NCBI GenBank assembly: GCA_046295175.1
Contig: JBKBNY010000006.1
Span: 288,407-352,406, forward strand
Length of the DNA: 64,000 nucleotides
DNA from: JALOLV01 sp046295175
GTDB lineage: Bacteria; Bacteroidota; Bacteroidia; Cytophagales; Spirosomataceae
Reading direction: 5' to 3'
Within the stretch, counting starts at the first letter, position 1. The number at the start of each line of letters is the position of its first letter. Below, one piece after another: positions 25,967-35,391 of the stretch. The position numbers were made by a program, and so were the translations under genes. Below the pieces are notes generated by a model, which searched no databases, had not been told where the DNA came from, and worked only from the letters and a program-made list of their open reading frames with translations.

Positions 25967-27175
25967 ATGATTCTCAAAAATAAAAAAATATTACTTGGCG
26001 TTTCTGGAAGCATTGCGGCGTATAAATCAGCGTTGTTGATTAGACTTTTGATAAAAGAAGGAGTCGAAGTGAAAGTAATAATGACCGATGCCGCTAAAGA
26101 TTTCATAACTCCGCTGACGCTTTCCACATTATCGAAAAAGCCTGTTTTGTCTTCGTTTACAAAAGGTGATAGCGGCGAATGGAATAACCACGTGGAATTA
26201 GGCCTTTGGGCCGATGTGATGCTCATTGCACCAGCTTCGGCCAATACGATTGGAAAATGTGCCAACGGAATCGCCGATAATTTATTGATTGCCACATATT
26301 TGTCGGCTCGTTGTTCGGTTTTCTTTGCTCCAGCCATGGATTTCGATATGTACAAACACCCAAGTACATTAGAAAATATTTCAAAATTAAAATCTTTTGG
26401 CAACCATATCATCAATGCCGAAAATGGCGAATTGGCAAGTGGTCTGGTCGGTGAGGGCCGATTGGCCGAACCAGAACATATTGTTCATGAACTTGAACGG
26501 TTTTTCTCAAAAAATGCCAGTTTAGAAGGCAAAAAAGTGCTGATTACTGCTGGACCAACCCAAGAACCCATTGACCCAGTACGGTTTATAAGTAATCATT
26601 CGTCGGGAAAAATGGGATTTGCAATCGCCGAAGCATTTGAAATGGCAGGAGCAGAAGTGACAGTAGTAAGTGGACCCGTTTCGATTCCGAATCCAACTGG
26701 CATAAAAATTGAAAAAGTACAATCAGCCAAAGATATGTACGAGGCTGTGAATAAATATTTTGATACAGCAGATATTGTGATACTTTCGGCAGCAGTGGCC
26801 GATTACACGCCATTGCACGTAGCCGATAAGAAAATCAAGAAAAAAGAAGATAAATTCAACATCGAACTCACAAAAACGGTTGATATTGCAGCAACAATCG
26901 GGCAGAAAAAAACAAAGCAGACAATAATCGGTTTTGCACTCGAAACAGATAACGAGCTCGAAAATGCCCAATCGAAATTGCAACGTAAAAATTTTGATGC
27001 GATTGTTTTGAATTCTTTACAAGATAAAGGTGCGGGGTTTCGTTATGATACCAACAAAATCAAGATTATCGACCGAAGTGGCAATATCGAAGATTTTGAA
27101 TTAAAAACGAAGAAAGAAGTAGCTCAAGATATACTCAATAAGGTTGTTGAATTGATGAATTCACAGCAATCATAA
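25967..27175 (+). CDS. coaBC: Bifunctional CoaBC (PPC decarboxylase / PPC synthetase)
   Basis: 402 residues catalysing two steps of coenzyme A synthesis: joining cysteine to 4-phosphopantothenate, then decarboxylation. The CoaC half (1-180) has GVSGSIAAYK, catalytic His75 (NNHVELG), the ASANTIGKCANGIADNLL loop, and Cys116 near the substrate flap. The flap motif reads PAMDFDMY, where the enterobacterial enzyme has PxMNxxMW; this Asp form appears usual in Bacteroidota (recollection). The CoaB half (185-402) has GPTQEPIDPVRFISNHSSGKMG. Followed after 19 nt by the PorD-like gene, a conserved neighbour pair. Confidence 0.97.
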   Translation: MILKNKKILLGVSGSIAAYKSALLIRLLIKEGVEVKVIMTDAAKDFITPLTLSTLSKKPVLSSFTKGDSGEWNNHVELGLWADVMLIAPASANTIGKCANGIADNLLIATYLSARCSVFFAPAMDFDMYKHPSTLENISKLKSFGNHIINAENGELASGLVGEGRLAEPEHIVHELERFFSKNASLEGKKVLITAGPTQEPIDPVRFISNHSSGKMGFAIAEAFEMAGAEVTVVSGPVSIPNPTGIKIEKVQSAKDMYEAVNKYFDTADIVILSAAVADYTPLHVADKKIKKKEDKFNIELTKTVDIAATIGQKKTKQTIIGFALETDNELENAQSKLQRKNFDAIVLNSLQDKGAGFRYDTNKIKIIDRSGNIEDFELKTKKEVAQDILNKVVELMNSQQS

Positions 27176-27194
27176 CCTTAAAATATTAAAAAAC

Positions 27195-28100
27195 ATGTTA
27201 AGAATCTTACTTACATTGGGTTGTGGATTAATGTTTTTGGTGGCCCAGTCGCAAGAACTAAATTGTAAAGTAACTGTCAATGCCAATGCCATAAACAGCC
27301 AACAAGTTACTGATAGACAGATATTTACGGATATGCAAACGTCTATCTCAGACTTTTTGAACAACCGTAGATGGACAAATGACATTTTTTCGCAAGAAGA
27401 AAGAATCAAATGCAATCTCATCATTACGCTGTTGAAATCTCCGCAACAAAACTCATTTAGCGGCAATGCCCAGTTTCAAGTGATTCGTCCAGTTTTTGGG
27501 ACAAACTACGAGACAGTCGTTTTTAGCTATGTTGACCGTAGTTTCAATTTTTCGTTTGCTCCAGAAGACCGTCAGATGGTTTTTAATGAGCAGACATTCA
27601 GCAATAACCTAACTTCTATTTTGGCAACTTATGCTTTGGTAGCTCTGACGATAGACTACGATACTTTCAGTAAATTGGGTGGTAATCCGTTTTTGCAAAG
27701 AGCATTCAATGTATCGAATTTAGCGGCAAATGCAGGTTTACCGGGTTGGCAACAAGGCGAAGACCAAAGAAATCGTTATTGGTTAATCGAGAATCTGCAA
27801 AATCAACAGCTTTTGACATTCAGAGAAGGACTTTACTACTACCACCGAGTAGCATTAGATAATTTCACGAACGACCCAGCCGAAGGTCGCAAACAGACAT
27901 TAGCGTTTCTCTCTACAATCAAAACGATTCAGACCCAAAAACCTACGTCGGTTTTGTTGAATAGCTTCTTTGATGCAAAGAGTCAAGAATTAGTAAATAT
28001 GTTTTCAGAGGCCACAAAAGAAGATAAAGAGAAGGCATTTCAGCTATTGGCCTCAATCGACCCTGGAAAAACGGAGTTGTATCGAAAGTTGAGTAAGTAA
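27195..28100 (+). CDS. DUF4835 family protein, PorD-like (type IX secretion)
   Basis: 301 residues with signal peptide ending AQSQ, followed by a single soluble domain (ELNCKVTVNANAINSQQVTDRQIF opening, TLKSPQQNSFSGNAQFQVIRPVF, ALVALTIDYDTFSKLGGNPF). This is the DUF4835 family, which is widely found directly after coaBC in Bacteroidota and is annotated as type IX secretion protein PorD. That name is from recollection. Periplasmic or outer-membrane associated. Presence fits the T9SS sorting tail on the protease at 55943. Confidence 0.85.
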   Translation: MLRILLTLGCGLMFLVAQSQELNCKVTVNANAINSQQVTDRQIFTDMQTSISDFLNNRRWTNDIFSQEERIKCNLIITLLKSPQQNSFSGNAQFQVIRPVFGTNYETVVFSYVDRSFNFSFAPEDRQMVFNEQTFSNNLTSILATYALVALTIDYDTFSKLGGNPFLQRAFNVSNLAANAGLPGWQQGEDQRNRYWLIENLQNQQLLTFREGLYYYHRVALDNFTNDPAEGRKQTLAFLSTIKTIQTQKPTSVLLNSFFDAKSQELVNMFSEATKEDKEKAFQLLASIDPGKTELYRKLSK

Positions 28101-28244
28101 GACTAGTATAGATTTGGGGATTGCTAAATAATTTGGTTTAAAATTGATTTACCACTTAGGCACCGATAACATAGAATCATCAAATCGTTTTTAGTAAGTT
28201 TTGAATGGCTTTTTCTGAATTTTTAGATAAACCATACCAAAAAG

Positions 28245-28273
28245 AAATAACTACCCTTTTGAGGTAGTTATTT
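28245..28273. terminator. Bidirectional hairpin between PorD-like gene and susD
   Basis: 11-bp perfect stem (28245-28255 with 28263-28273), 7-nt loop, AT-rich ends. Confidence 0.75.
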
Positions 28274-28305
28274 ACTGATTAATTAACTATAAAGCAGAAA
28301 AAATC

Positions 28306-29916
28306 TTAATATCCAGGGTTTTGTTTTAATGCTGGATTCAGCACTAAAGCTCCAGTTGGAATCGGGAAAATGCGTTTATTTTTATCGGCATCGGTCTTGA
28401 AACCCCATTTATTCTCGTACTTTCCGAATCGAATCATATCATTACGGTGCCATGTTTCCATAGTAAATTCACGACTTCTTTCTTGATAAATATCTTCAAG
28501 CGTTACGGTTGTCAAAGCAGGTGAAGTCGTACGATTTGAACGAACTTGGTTAACCAATTCTGCCACTGCTTGTCCAGATGAACCACTTCTCAATGCGGCT
28601 TCGGCTTTCATCAAGATTACATCAGAATATCTAAAAACCGGAATATCGTTGTTTTGATTACGGTTGGTCGAAGTCGCATCTGGAAAGAATTTTACGTTGC
28701 GATAACCCATATTCCATGCGATTTCATCATTACCCAAGTCGAAAGTAGCGACATCCTGACGAAGTTTGATTTCAGGTGTTAATTCTACTTGATAAGTAAA
28801 CGTAGCACTACCGTCAGAGCCAGTGTAGAACTGGTCATATCCTTTTTTGGTAGTTGTTACCATGATTGGAGTCTTGCCATCTGCCATGAACTGTTTACCT
28901 GTCAACCATTGTTGATTACGAACATCATTAGGGTCATTGAAGTATGCATAAAACTCAGGCAATGTACTACGCGGAGCCGATGGTGTGAACGGAAGGCTGT
29001 ATCTTGCACGCATCGAACGAGGTACATCATAACGAGCATGATACATAAATCCATTTGTACCACTCATTGCGGCTGCAGCAGGGTCGTATGGTATCGCAAA
29101 GATGAATTCTCTCATTTGAGGACCATTATCTGGATAAAACATTCTCAAATAATTGGCTCTTGACTCAATCGCAAATTTACCCGAATTGATGATGGCATCG
29201 CAGGCTTCAATCGCCTCTTTATTCATCGCAGTACCAGTATAAACCTCGGCATTAATGTACATTTTAGCCAAAAGTGCATAAGCTCCCCACTTAGTAAAGC
29301 GTCCATAAGTCGCAGTGGTTACATCGCTACTCAAACTCGGAATCGCTGCTTTAACCTCAGTCTCTATAAATTTAAAAACCTCGATACGGGTAGAATTTGC
29401 CTTAGGTGTAAAATCACCGTATTTATCGTAAATAGGCACATTACCAAACAAATCCATCATCATAAAGTACGCATATGCACGTACCATCTTCAATTCTGCT
29501 AAATTTTGAGCTTTAGTAGCAGTAGATTCAGGAATAGTTGTCTCTAAAATCGAAAGTGCCTGATTGGCCGTTCCGATTACCGTCGAGAGCCAGTTCCAAC
29601 AAGAGCCAGAAGCACCGTGGTCTTTGGTCCATGAGTGATAGTGCATATCAATGTATCCACGGTTATCATACCAGTTACCTCCACGAGCTGGCAAAATTGC
29701 TTCGTCGGTTGTCAGTGTCTGAATAAACCAATAATCTAAAGAGAAGTTTCCTCTCAAAGCCGCATAAGGAGGCCCTGATGCTTGAATAAACTGAGCCGTA
29801 GTTTGAGGGAAAATATCGGGAGTTAATTGCGTATTTACAGGCACATCAATCTTATGGCATCCGAACACCAAAAGAGCAAGAAGAAGTGCTAAAGTATGTT
29901 TAAATATATTTTTCAT
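28306..29916 (-). CDS. SusD/RagB-family nutrient-binding lipoprotein
   Basis: 536 residues. Lipoprotein signal with Cys20 (LVFGC). Typical SusD landmarks: AELKMVRAYAYFMMMDLFGNVPI (TPR-like helices), TRIEVFKFIETEVKAAIPSL, the C-terminal RYSDVILMKAEAALR and ERSREFTMETWHRNDMIRFGKY. It forms the lid over the SusC-like channel encoded 33 nt upstream and captures glycan or other ligands at the cell surface. Last gene of the operon. Confidence 0.95.
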   Translation of the reverse strand: MKNIFKHTLALLLALLVFGCHKIDVPVNTQLTPDIFPQTTAQFIQASGPPYAALRGNFSLDYWFIQTLTTDEAILPARGGNWYDNRGYIDMHYHSWTKDHGASGSCWNWLSTVIGTANQALSILETTIPESTATKAQNLAELKMVRAYAYFMMMDLFGNVPIYDKYGDFTPKANSTRIEVFKFIETEVKAAIPSLSSDVTTATYGRFTKWGAYALLAKMYINAEVYTGTAMNKEAIEACDAIINSGKFAIESRANYLRMFYPDNGPQMREFIFAIPYDPAAAAMSGTNGFMYHARYDVPRSMRARYSLPFTPSAPRSTLPEFYAYFNDPNDVRNQQWLTGKQFMADGKTPIMVTTTKKGYDQFYTGSDGSATFTYQVELTPEIKLRQDVATFDLGNDEIAWNMGYRNVKFFPDATSTNRNQNNDIPVFRYSDVILMKAEAALRSGSSGQAVAELVNQVRSNRTTSPALTTVTLEDIYQERSREFTMETWHRNDMIRFGKYENKWGFKTDADKNKRIFPIPTGALVLNPALKQNPGY

Positions 29917-29949
29917 TGCTTTATTTAGAATTAAGACTATTTAGATACC

Positions 29950-32900
29950 TTAAAATGAAACATTTACACCAAATAAAACGGTACGAGTTTTAGGATAATA
30001 ATTGCCCGATTCTACCCCAGGAGCCAAGCCACCTTGGTTGATTTCTGGGTCGATACCCGTGTATTTTGTAATCACAAAAGCGTTATTGATTGAGGTATAA
30101 ACTCTTAAATTCTTGATGTAATTACTGATTTTCTTGAAATTGTATCCCAAAGTAGCGTTGTCGAGACGCACGTAGCTACCACTCTCGATAAATCTCGAAG
30201 AGTACTTAAATGAGTTTACATCTTTGGTGCTTTCGTTTTCGACATCTTTCAAAATATTGGTAAACTGTGCTGTGCTTGGTCTAAACAAATCTGCACGGGT
30301 TGCATTAAAGATTTTGTTTCCGAATACTCCTCTAAAGAAGAAGTTCAAATCGAAGTTTTTGTAGGTAAGTGTGTTCGACCATCCCAACAAAAGCTTTGGT
30401 TGTGGACTACCCAAATAGCGATAGTCTTTGCCAATTACTGGAGTAGTTGTTGTACTACCAGTGCTTGTATAATACTGCGAAACGCCGTTTTCGTTTTTAC
30501 CTGCGTATTCAAATGAGAAGAACTGGCCTAATGGTTTTCCTGCTTTTAAGATTTGCAATGTACTACCAGTTTGACCACCACCCTCTGGCTGAGTTATACG
30601 AATCGAGTCGCCACCCGCAAACAATGGGTTTGTTAGACTAACAATCATGTTTTTGTTATGAGCCAAGTTCAAGTTTGTTGTCCACGTCAATCCATTTTTA
30701 TTTTTGATTGGAGTTGCTGATAAGCTCAATTCAACACCCTTATTACTCATACTACCACCATTTGCTACGATTCTACCAACTGGAACCAATATTGGGTTTA
30801 CTTGATACGAATAAATCATGCCCGTAGTCTTTTTGTCATATACTTCGAGTGTACCACTGATTAAACCTCTCAAAACTGTAAAATCGATACCTAAGTTTGC
30901 TGTCGATGTTTTTTCCCATCTCAAGTCTGGGTTTGCTGCCTGGGTTGGTCCATAAGCCGCTGTTTGGATGCCGTTGTAGTAATACGTACCTAATAAGCCA
31001 GAGATAAACTGAGCCGTATAAGCATTAAAGCCAGTTGCGTTACCAGTTACACCATAGCTGGCACGAAGTTTTAGGTCATTGAAAAATGTTTGATTTTTCA
31101 TGAATCCCTCTTCGTTGATACGCCATGCTAAGCCAATCGATGGGAAGTAACCCCACTGATTATTTTTACCAAAAACCGAACTTCCATCTCGACGAATCGA
31201 GCCTTGAAAAAGATATTTGTCATTGAATGAGTAATTCAAACGAGCAAAGTCTGAAATCAAACGGTTTTCTTGAAAAACTCCATCAGCCCCAAAATTGACA
31301 CGATAGCCTGTGATTGCATAAGGATTGCTCAATGCAAAGTTTCCGTAACCGATATTATCAACTGGGAAATTGGTGCTTGTTACCTGAAAACCGTCGCCAA
31401 GCGTATTACCTTGCCAAGAATAACCCAAGACCGCATTGATATAATGTTTGCCAATGGTTTTATTGTACGATAAGAATGTCTCTAAAACTTTACGAGTATC
31501 TTGGTAAGTATTACGCAATGCCGAACCATTAACTCCAAAGTTCATCAATGAATGCACTGCTGGTGGGTCAGGGTTGTTATAGAAATTGGCACTGTTGTAT
31601 TGAGTGTAATAACTCGCATAAGATTGGCTATTGAGCGAAGTGGTATTTTGATATGATAATAACAAATCATACGATAGATTGAAAGGAAGCTCAACGTGAG
31701 TATTGAACGAACCAATCAAGTTATTGTATTTACTATTGTCTTTTGCCTGCTCGATTAATGCCAATGGATTGAAGTAACCTGTATTTTGGAAGTTTTCAAA
31801 ATAGGTCCCATCAGCATTCTTCACGGGCGAAACCGGCAAACGAATAATCATTTGTTCCAATACGTTATTTCGCATCGGTGTATTATTGGCATTACTGTTT
31901 GAATTTACAACCGATAACGAGAATTTTAACTTGTCATTGAGAGCGTATTGCTCAATCGCTAATCTTGCAATTACCCTTTCTAAGTTATTTTTTAATAAAA
32001 TACCTTGCTTATCTGAGTAGTTCAAGCTCGCACTGTATGTATTATGCTCGCCACCACCGCTAAACGAAATGTTATGGTTTTGTGAATATGCCGTGGGCTT
32101 CATCACCACCGATTGCCAATCAGTATCGGCTCCTTTGTCATCGTTAGGGGATAAACTCGAACCACTTTTTGCCAAGAATGCTTTCAATTCAGAAGCATTC
32201 ATCATATCTAATCGGTTAGAAACTTTTTCTATACCCACATAGCTATTGTATGCAACCTGCATCGCTCCTTTTTTTCCTTTTTTGGTTGTAATCATGATTA
32301 CACCATTGGCAGCTCGGTTTCCGTAAATTGAAGTTGCGGCCGCATCTTTCAGTACATCAATTGTTGCAATGTCGTCGGGGGCAATCACCGAAATATCAGC
32401 CCCTGGTACGCCATCAATTACATAAAAAGGTCCTTGCGAACTATTGAGTGTAGAAGCCCCACGTAAAATCACAGCAGCACGTTGGTTTGGGTCTCCATTG
32501 GATGTAATATTCAATCCAGGAACTTTACCTTGTAGAAGTTGGCCGACATCTACAATCGCTCCTCGGTTTAGGTCTTCGGGCTTAACATTCGAAATTGCAC
32601 TGGTTAGATTCTTTTTTGATTGTGTACCATAACCTACAACCACGATTTCGTTCAAGGTACTTTCGCTTGTTTTTAAAACTACGTCAATTGTTGTGCGACC
32701 ATTAACATTAACTTTTTGAGGCTCATAACCCACAAAACTAAAAACAATTACTGTGTTTTTATCGGGAACGTTCAATGTGAATTGGCCGTTTACATCGGTC
32801 GAAGTCCCTTTCGTTGTACCCTCAATCACTACACTAACCCCCACCAGAGCTTCACCTCTGTCATCTTTTACACTTCCTTTCACAGCAAATTCACTCAATT

Positions 32901-33321
32901 CAATTGAATGTGTGTTAGAATGACGGTCAATTTTATCTACTTCCAATGCTCCGAGAAGTGACGATTTGGTAAGTACAATATGGTTTTTTCGCAAAATCTG
33001 GAAAGTGATTTTCCTTGGCACAAGTACCTTCCGCAATATCTCCTCCAGCGTTTCATTAAAAAAATCGCACGAGAATTTCTCTTGGTTAGAAAGAACTTCT
33101 TTGTTGTACGAAAAGGTTACATCTACCTTTTTTTCGATTTGCTGAATAAACATTTTTAGATTTCCATTTCGTTGCGAAATCGTCAAACGTTCTTTCATAA
33201 ATTCTTGCCCACTGCTTTTGTGAGCATAGCTTATGCCAATTGCCAAAACAAAAAGCATAAACTGAGTTAGTGAGATTTTCATAATCTTGAAAATCGCTTT
33301 TTTAGTAAAAAATTTTGACAT
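29950..33321 (-). CDS. SusC/RagA-family TonB-linked receptor with STN domain
   Basis: About 1,123 residues. N-terminal signal region (KISLTQFMLFVLAIGISYAHK), a secretin/TonB short N-terminal (STN) domain (about 45-115) that contacts an anti-sigma factor, a carboxypeptidase-regulatory-like domain (about 145-225, VKGSVKDDRGEALVGVSVV), the plug (LNEIVVVGYGTQSKKNLTSAIS) and a large barrel ending VLFGVNVSF. The STN domain matches the FecR anti-sigma gene just upstream, so ligand binding is expected to switch on its own expression. ATG 33321 preferred over one 51 nt upstream. Confidence 0.95.
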   Translation of the reverse strand: MSKFFTKKAIFKIMKISLTQFMLFVLAIGISYAHKSSGQEFMKERLTISQRNGNLKMFIQQIEKKVDVTFSYNKEVLSNQEKFSCDFFNETLEEILRKVLVPRKITFQILRKNHIVLTKSSLLGALEVDKIDRHSNTHSIELSEFAVKGSVKDDRGEALVGVSVVIEGTTKGTSTDVNGQFTLNVPDKNTVIVFSFVGYEPQKVNVNGRTTIDVVLKTSESTLNEIVVVGYGTQSKKNLTSAISNVKPEDLNRGAIVDVGQLLQGKVPGLNITSNGDPNQRAAVILRGASTLNSSQGPFYVIDGVPGADISVIAPDDIATIDVLKDAAATSIYGNRAANGVIMITTKKGKKGAMQVAYNSYVGIEKVSNRLDMMNASELKAFLAKSGSSLSPNDDKGADTDWQSVVMKPTAYSQNHNISFSGGGEHNTYSASLNYSDKQGILLKNNLERVIARLAIEQYALNDKLKFSLSVVNSNSNANNTPMRNNVLEQMIIRLPVSPVKNADGTYFENFQNTGYFNPLALIEQAKDNSKYNNLIGSFNTHVELPFNLSYDLLLSYQNTTSLNSQSYASYYTQYNSANFYNNPDPPAVHSLMNFGVNGSALRNTYQDTRKVLETFLSYNKTIGKHYINAVLGYSWQGNTLGDGFQVTSTNFPVDNIGYGNFALSNPYAITGYRVNFGADGVFQENRLISDFARLNYSFNDKYLFQGSIRRDGSSVFGKNNQWGYFPSIGLAWRINEEGFMKNQTFFNDLKLRASYGVTGNATGFNAYTAQFISGLLGTYYYNGIQTAAYGPTQAANPDLRWEKTSTANLGIDFTVLRGLISGTLEVYDKKTTGMIYSYQVNPILVPVGRIVANGGSMSNKGVELSLSATPIKNKNGLTWTTNLNLAHNKNMIVSLTNPLFAGGDSIRITQPEGGGQTGSTLQILKAGKPLGQFFSFEYAGKNENGVSQYYTSTGSTTTTPVIGKDYRYLGSPQPKLLLGWSNTLTYKNFDLNFFFRGVFGNKIFNATRADLFRPSTAQFTNILKDVENESTKDVNSFKYSSRFIESGSYVRLDNATLGYNFKKISNYIKNLRVYTSINNAFVITKYTGIDPEINQGGLAPGVESGNYYPKTRTVLFGVNVSF

Positions 33322-33521
33322 ACTTTTGTTTGTTTTTGTTAGAATTGAGACAAAACAATAGCCTTCTGACAAGAAATTGTCAGTTTTGGCTTGGGGTAAA
33401 GATGTGGCCGCATCTTTACCTCTATAATAAAATTAGGGATTGATTATACGCTCTAAAAGTCTTTTGAATTAGTTTAAAAGAATCTTGGTTTAAGGTTAAA
33501 ATTTATAGTTTTAGTTTCGTT

Positions 33522-34613
33522 CTACTGGCATCCGTTCGATTCAAACACAATTTGTGCATCAACTTCTTTATAAGTAGCTCCGATAATCGTGCATATCAAA
33601 TCGAGTTGTTCGTATAGTGATTCATCACGTAACCTTGTTGTTACAAGGCAACGACTCAGTGTATCTTCATCGTAGATAATCTCAACGCCGTATCTTTTTT
33701 CGATAACCTGCAAAATTTTTGCAACGGGTTGCTCATCAAAATATTCGGGTAAATTCTCAGTTTGGCTCATCAGGATTGGCATTGGAGCCTCAACTAAATG
33801 CTTACTCAATTCATCTTTAGGGCGATTATAAATGGCCTGCTGATTAGGAAGTAATATCAAACCCTTCGATTCTATATTTGTAAGCAATTGCTTATTTTGA
33901 CTAAAAACAGATACTTTCCCAGTCTTTACTTTAACAGTGACTTTTTTGTCATCATCGAAGGCACTCACTCTAAAACTTGTCCCTAAAACCTTTGTAATCA
34001 CCTCATTAGCATAGACATAAAAAGGTTTACGGGGATTTTTTGTAATCTCAAAAAAGGCTTCTCCACTCAAAATAACTGCTCGCTTATCACTTTCAAACTT
34101 TTTCGGAAAACTCACTTTACTGTTTTTTTCAAGAATCACCTTACTGCCGTCTTCCAAAACGATTGTACGAGGAGCAGAATTTTCATTAATGACCTCTGTC
34201 CAAGTTTGTTTTTCGTCAATCGATGAAACCAAAGTATTATAAGAAACCGTTTTCTTTGAACCTAAGAAAGTAAATGCTACGGCAAATCCCAACACCAAAA
34301 TCACACTGGCAGCCCAACGGAAAACCCTTGAATTTATAATTCTGAAGACTGGACGAACCTCATCAGTACTTTCTTGCTGAATACTTTCTTTGAGTCGATT
34401 CCACACTCTTTTCTGATTGAGGCGGTCCGATTGTCCATCCTCAAAAGAGTTGATTTCTTCGAGCATTCGCCTTGCCTCATTCAACAAACTAATTTTATCT
34501 GGATTGCTTTCTATAAAATGCTGCCAAAATGCCTCATTTTCGTTATACAAAACCCACGCTACAAAATTATCGTCGTTGAAGAAGTCTTGAATATTTTTAA
34601 AATTTTCTGTCAT
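33522..34613 (-). CDS. FecR-family anti-sigma factor
   Basis: 363 residues. Cytoplasmic N-terminal segment (1-95), one transmembrane helix (about 98-118), periplasmic FecR domain (about 145-245: LEDGSKVILEKNSKVSF, LSGEAFFEITKNP) and a C-terminal STN-like/DUF4974 module (about 285-360). It holds the ECF sigma factor encoded 110 nt upstream inactive until the SusC STN domain signals. Textbook order sigma-FecR-SusC-SusD. Confidence 0.95.
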   Translation of the reverse strand: MTENFKNIQDFFNDDNFVAWVLYNENEAFWQHFIESNPDKISLLNEARRMLEEINSFEDGQSDRLNQKRVWNRLKESIQQESTDEVRPVFRIINSRVFRWAASVILVLGFAVAFTFLGSKKTVSYNTLVSSIDEKQTWTEVINENSAPRTIVLEDGSKVILEKNSKVSFPKKFESDKRAVILSGEAFFEITKNPRKPFYVYANEVITKVLGTSFRVSAFDDDKKVTVKVKTGKVSVFSQNKQLLTNIESKGLILLPNQQAIYNRPKDELSKHLVEAPMPILMSQTENLPEYFDEQPVAKILQVIEKRYGVEIIYDEDTLSRCLVTTRLRDESLYEQLDLICTIIGATYKEVDAQIVFESNGCQ

Positions 34614-34722
34614 TTATAAAGTCAGTTCTTGCGGCTTCAATTATATAGGTATCAAAAAGTAAAAATCGTAATCAAAAAAAATAACTTTTTTTGAAAATAA
34701 AATATAAATACCTGTAAATCAA

Positions 34723-35322
34723 TCAATTAAAAATACTTCCTATGAGTACTGTGGCCGAAACGACCTTTTTGAGAGAGACCCGAAGGATTGCAATAGATTT
34801 AGAGAGAAGATTTTTGACGACTTGCTTAGAAGTCTGCATGATTTCGGAAGTTTCGTCAAGGCTAAAACCCTGATAAAATCTTAAATTAATGGCCTCAGCA
34901 CCTCTATTACTTAACTTGCTCATTGCGTTTTCGATTCGCTTGGCTGTAAGCATGTTATCTTCGGAGGCAATCAGTTCTTGTTCCGAAGAAATTGTGCTGA
35001 GGTAATCTAAAAAATGATTGATGTCTTCATTTTTATCTAAAATATCATTTTTGAGGTTGCCCAAAAACTGATTCCGCAATGCTCTAAAGAGATAGAATTT
35101 TAGGTTATCGACATCACTTAGGTGTTCTCTTCTTCGCCAAAGTTCGATAAATACATCGTGGATGGCATCTTCTACCAAACTTTCATCAGGCGATAAACGT
35201 AACCCATAAGAGCCTAAAACCTTGAAATATTTATTATACAAAGTCTCAAATGCCGTGACATCACCTCTTTTGAAGGATTGCCAAAGTAATTGTTCGTCAG
35301 TATTTGTATGTTTACTTTTCAA
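34723..35322 (-). CDS. ECF RNA polymerase sigma factor
   Basis: 199 residues. Sigma region 2 (about 25-95, VEDAIHDVFIELWRRREHL) and region 4 helix-turn-helix (about 135-180, GFSLDETSEIMQTSKQVVK). The C-terminal tail is hydrophobic (VVSATVLIGSIFN), as in many Bacteroidota FecI-like factors. Controlled by the FecR protein encoded next. It sits between the flavoenzyme genes and the SusC/D genes, so it may also serve the former (inference). Confidence 0.95.
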   Translation of the reverse strand: MKSKHTNTDEQLLWQSFKRGDVTAFETLYNKYFKVLGSYGLRLSPDESLVEDAIHDVFIELWRRREHLSDVDNLKFYLFRALRNQFLGNLKNDILDKNEDINHFLDYLSTISSEQELIASEDNMLTAKRIENAMSKLSNRGAEAINLRFYQGFSLDETSEIMQTSKQVVKNLLSKSIAILRVSLKKVVSATVLIGSIFN

Positions 35323-35343
35323 GATTTTATTTACTTATTCTCA

Positions 35344-35351
35344 CAAATATA
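35344..35351 (-). promoter_or_regulatory. Probable -7 box of sigma factor operon
   Basis: TATATTTG on the minus strand, matching TAnnTTTG exactly, 21 nt upstream of the sigma-factor ATG. The -33 box is not clear. Confidence 0.5.
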
Positions 35352-35391
35352 CTTCAAAATTTTCAAAAAAGAGATTGCTTGTATTTGAGAA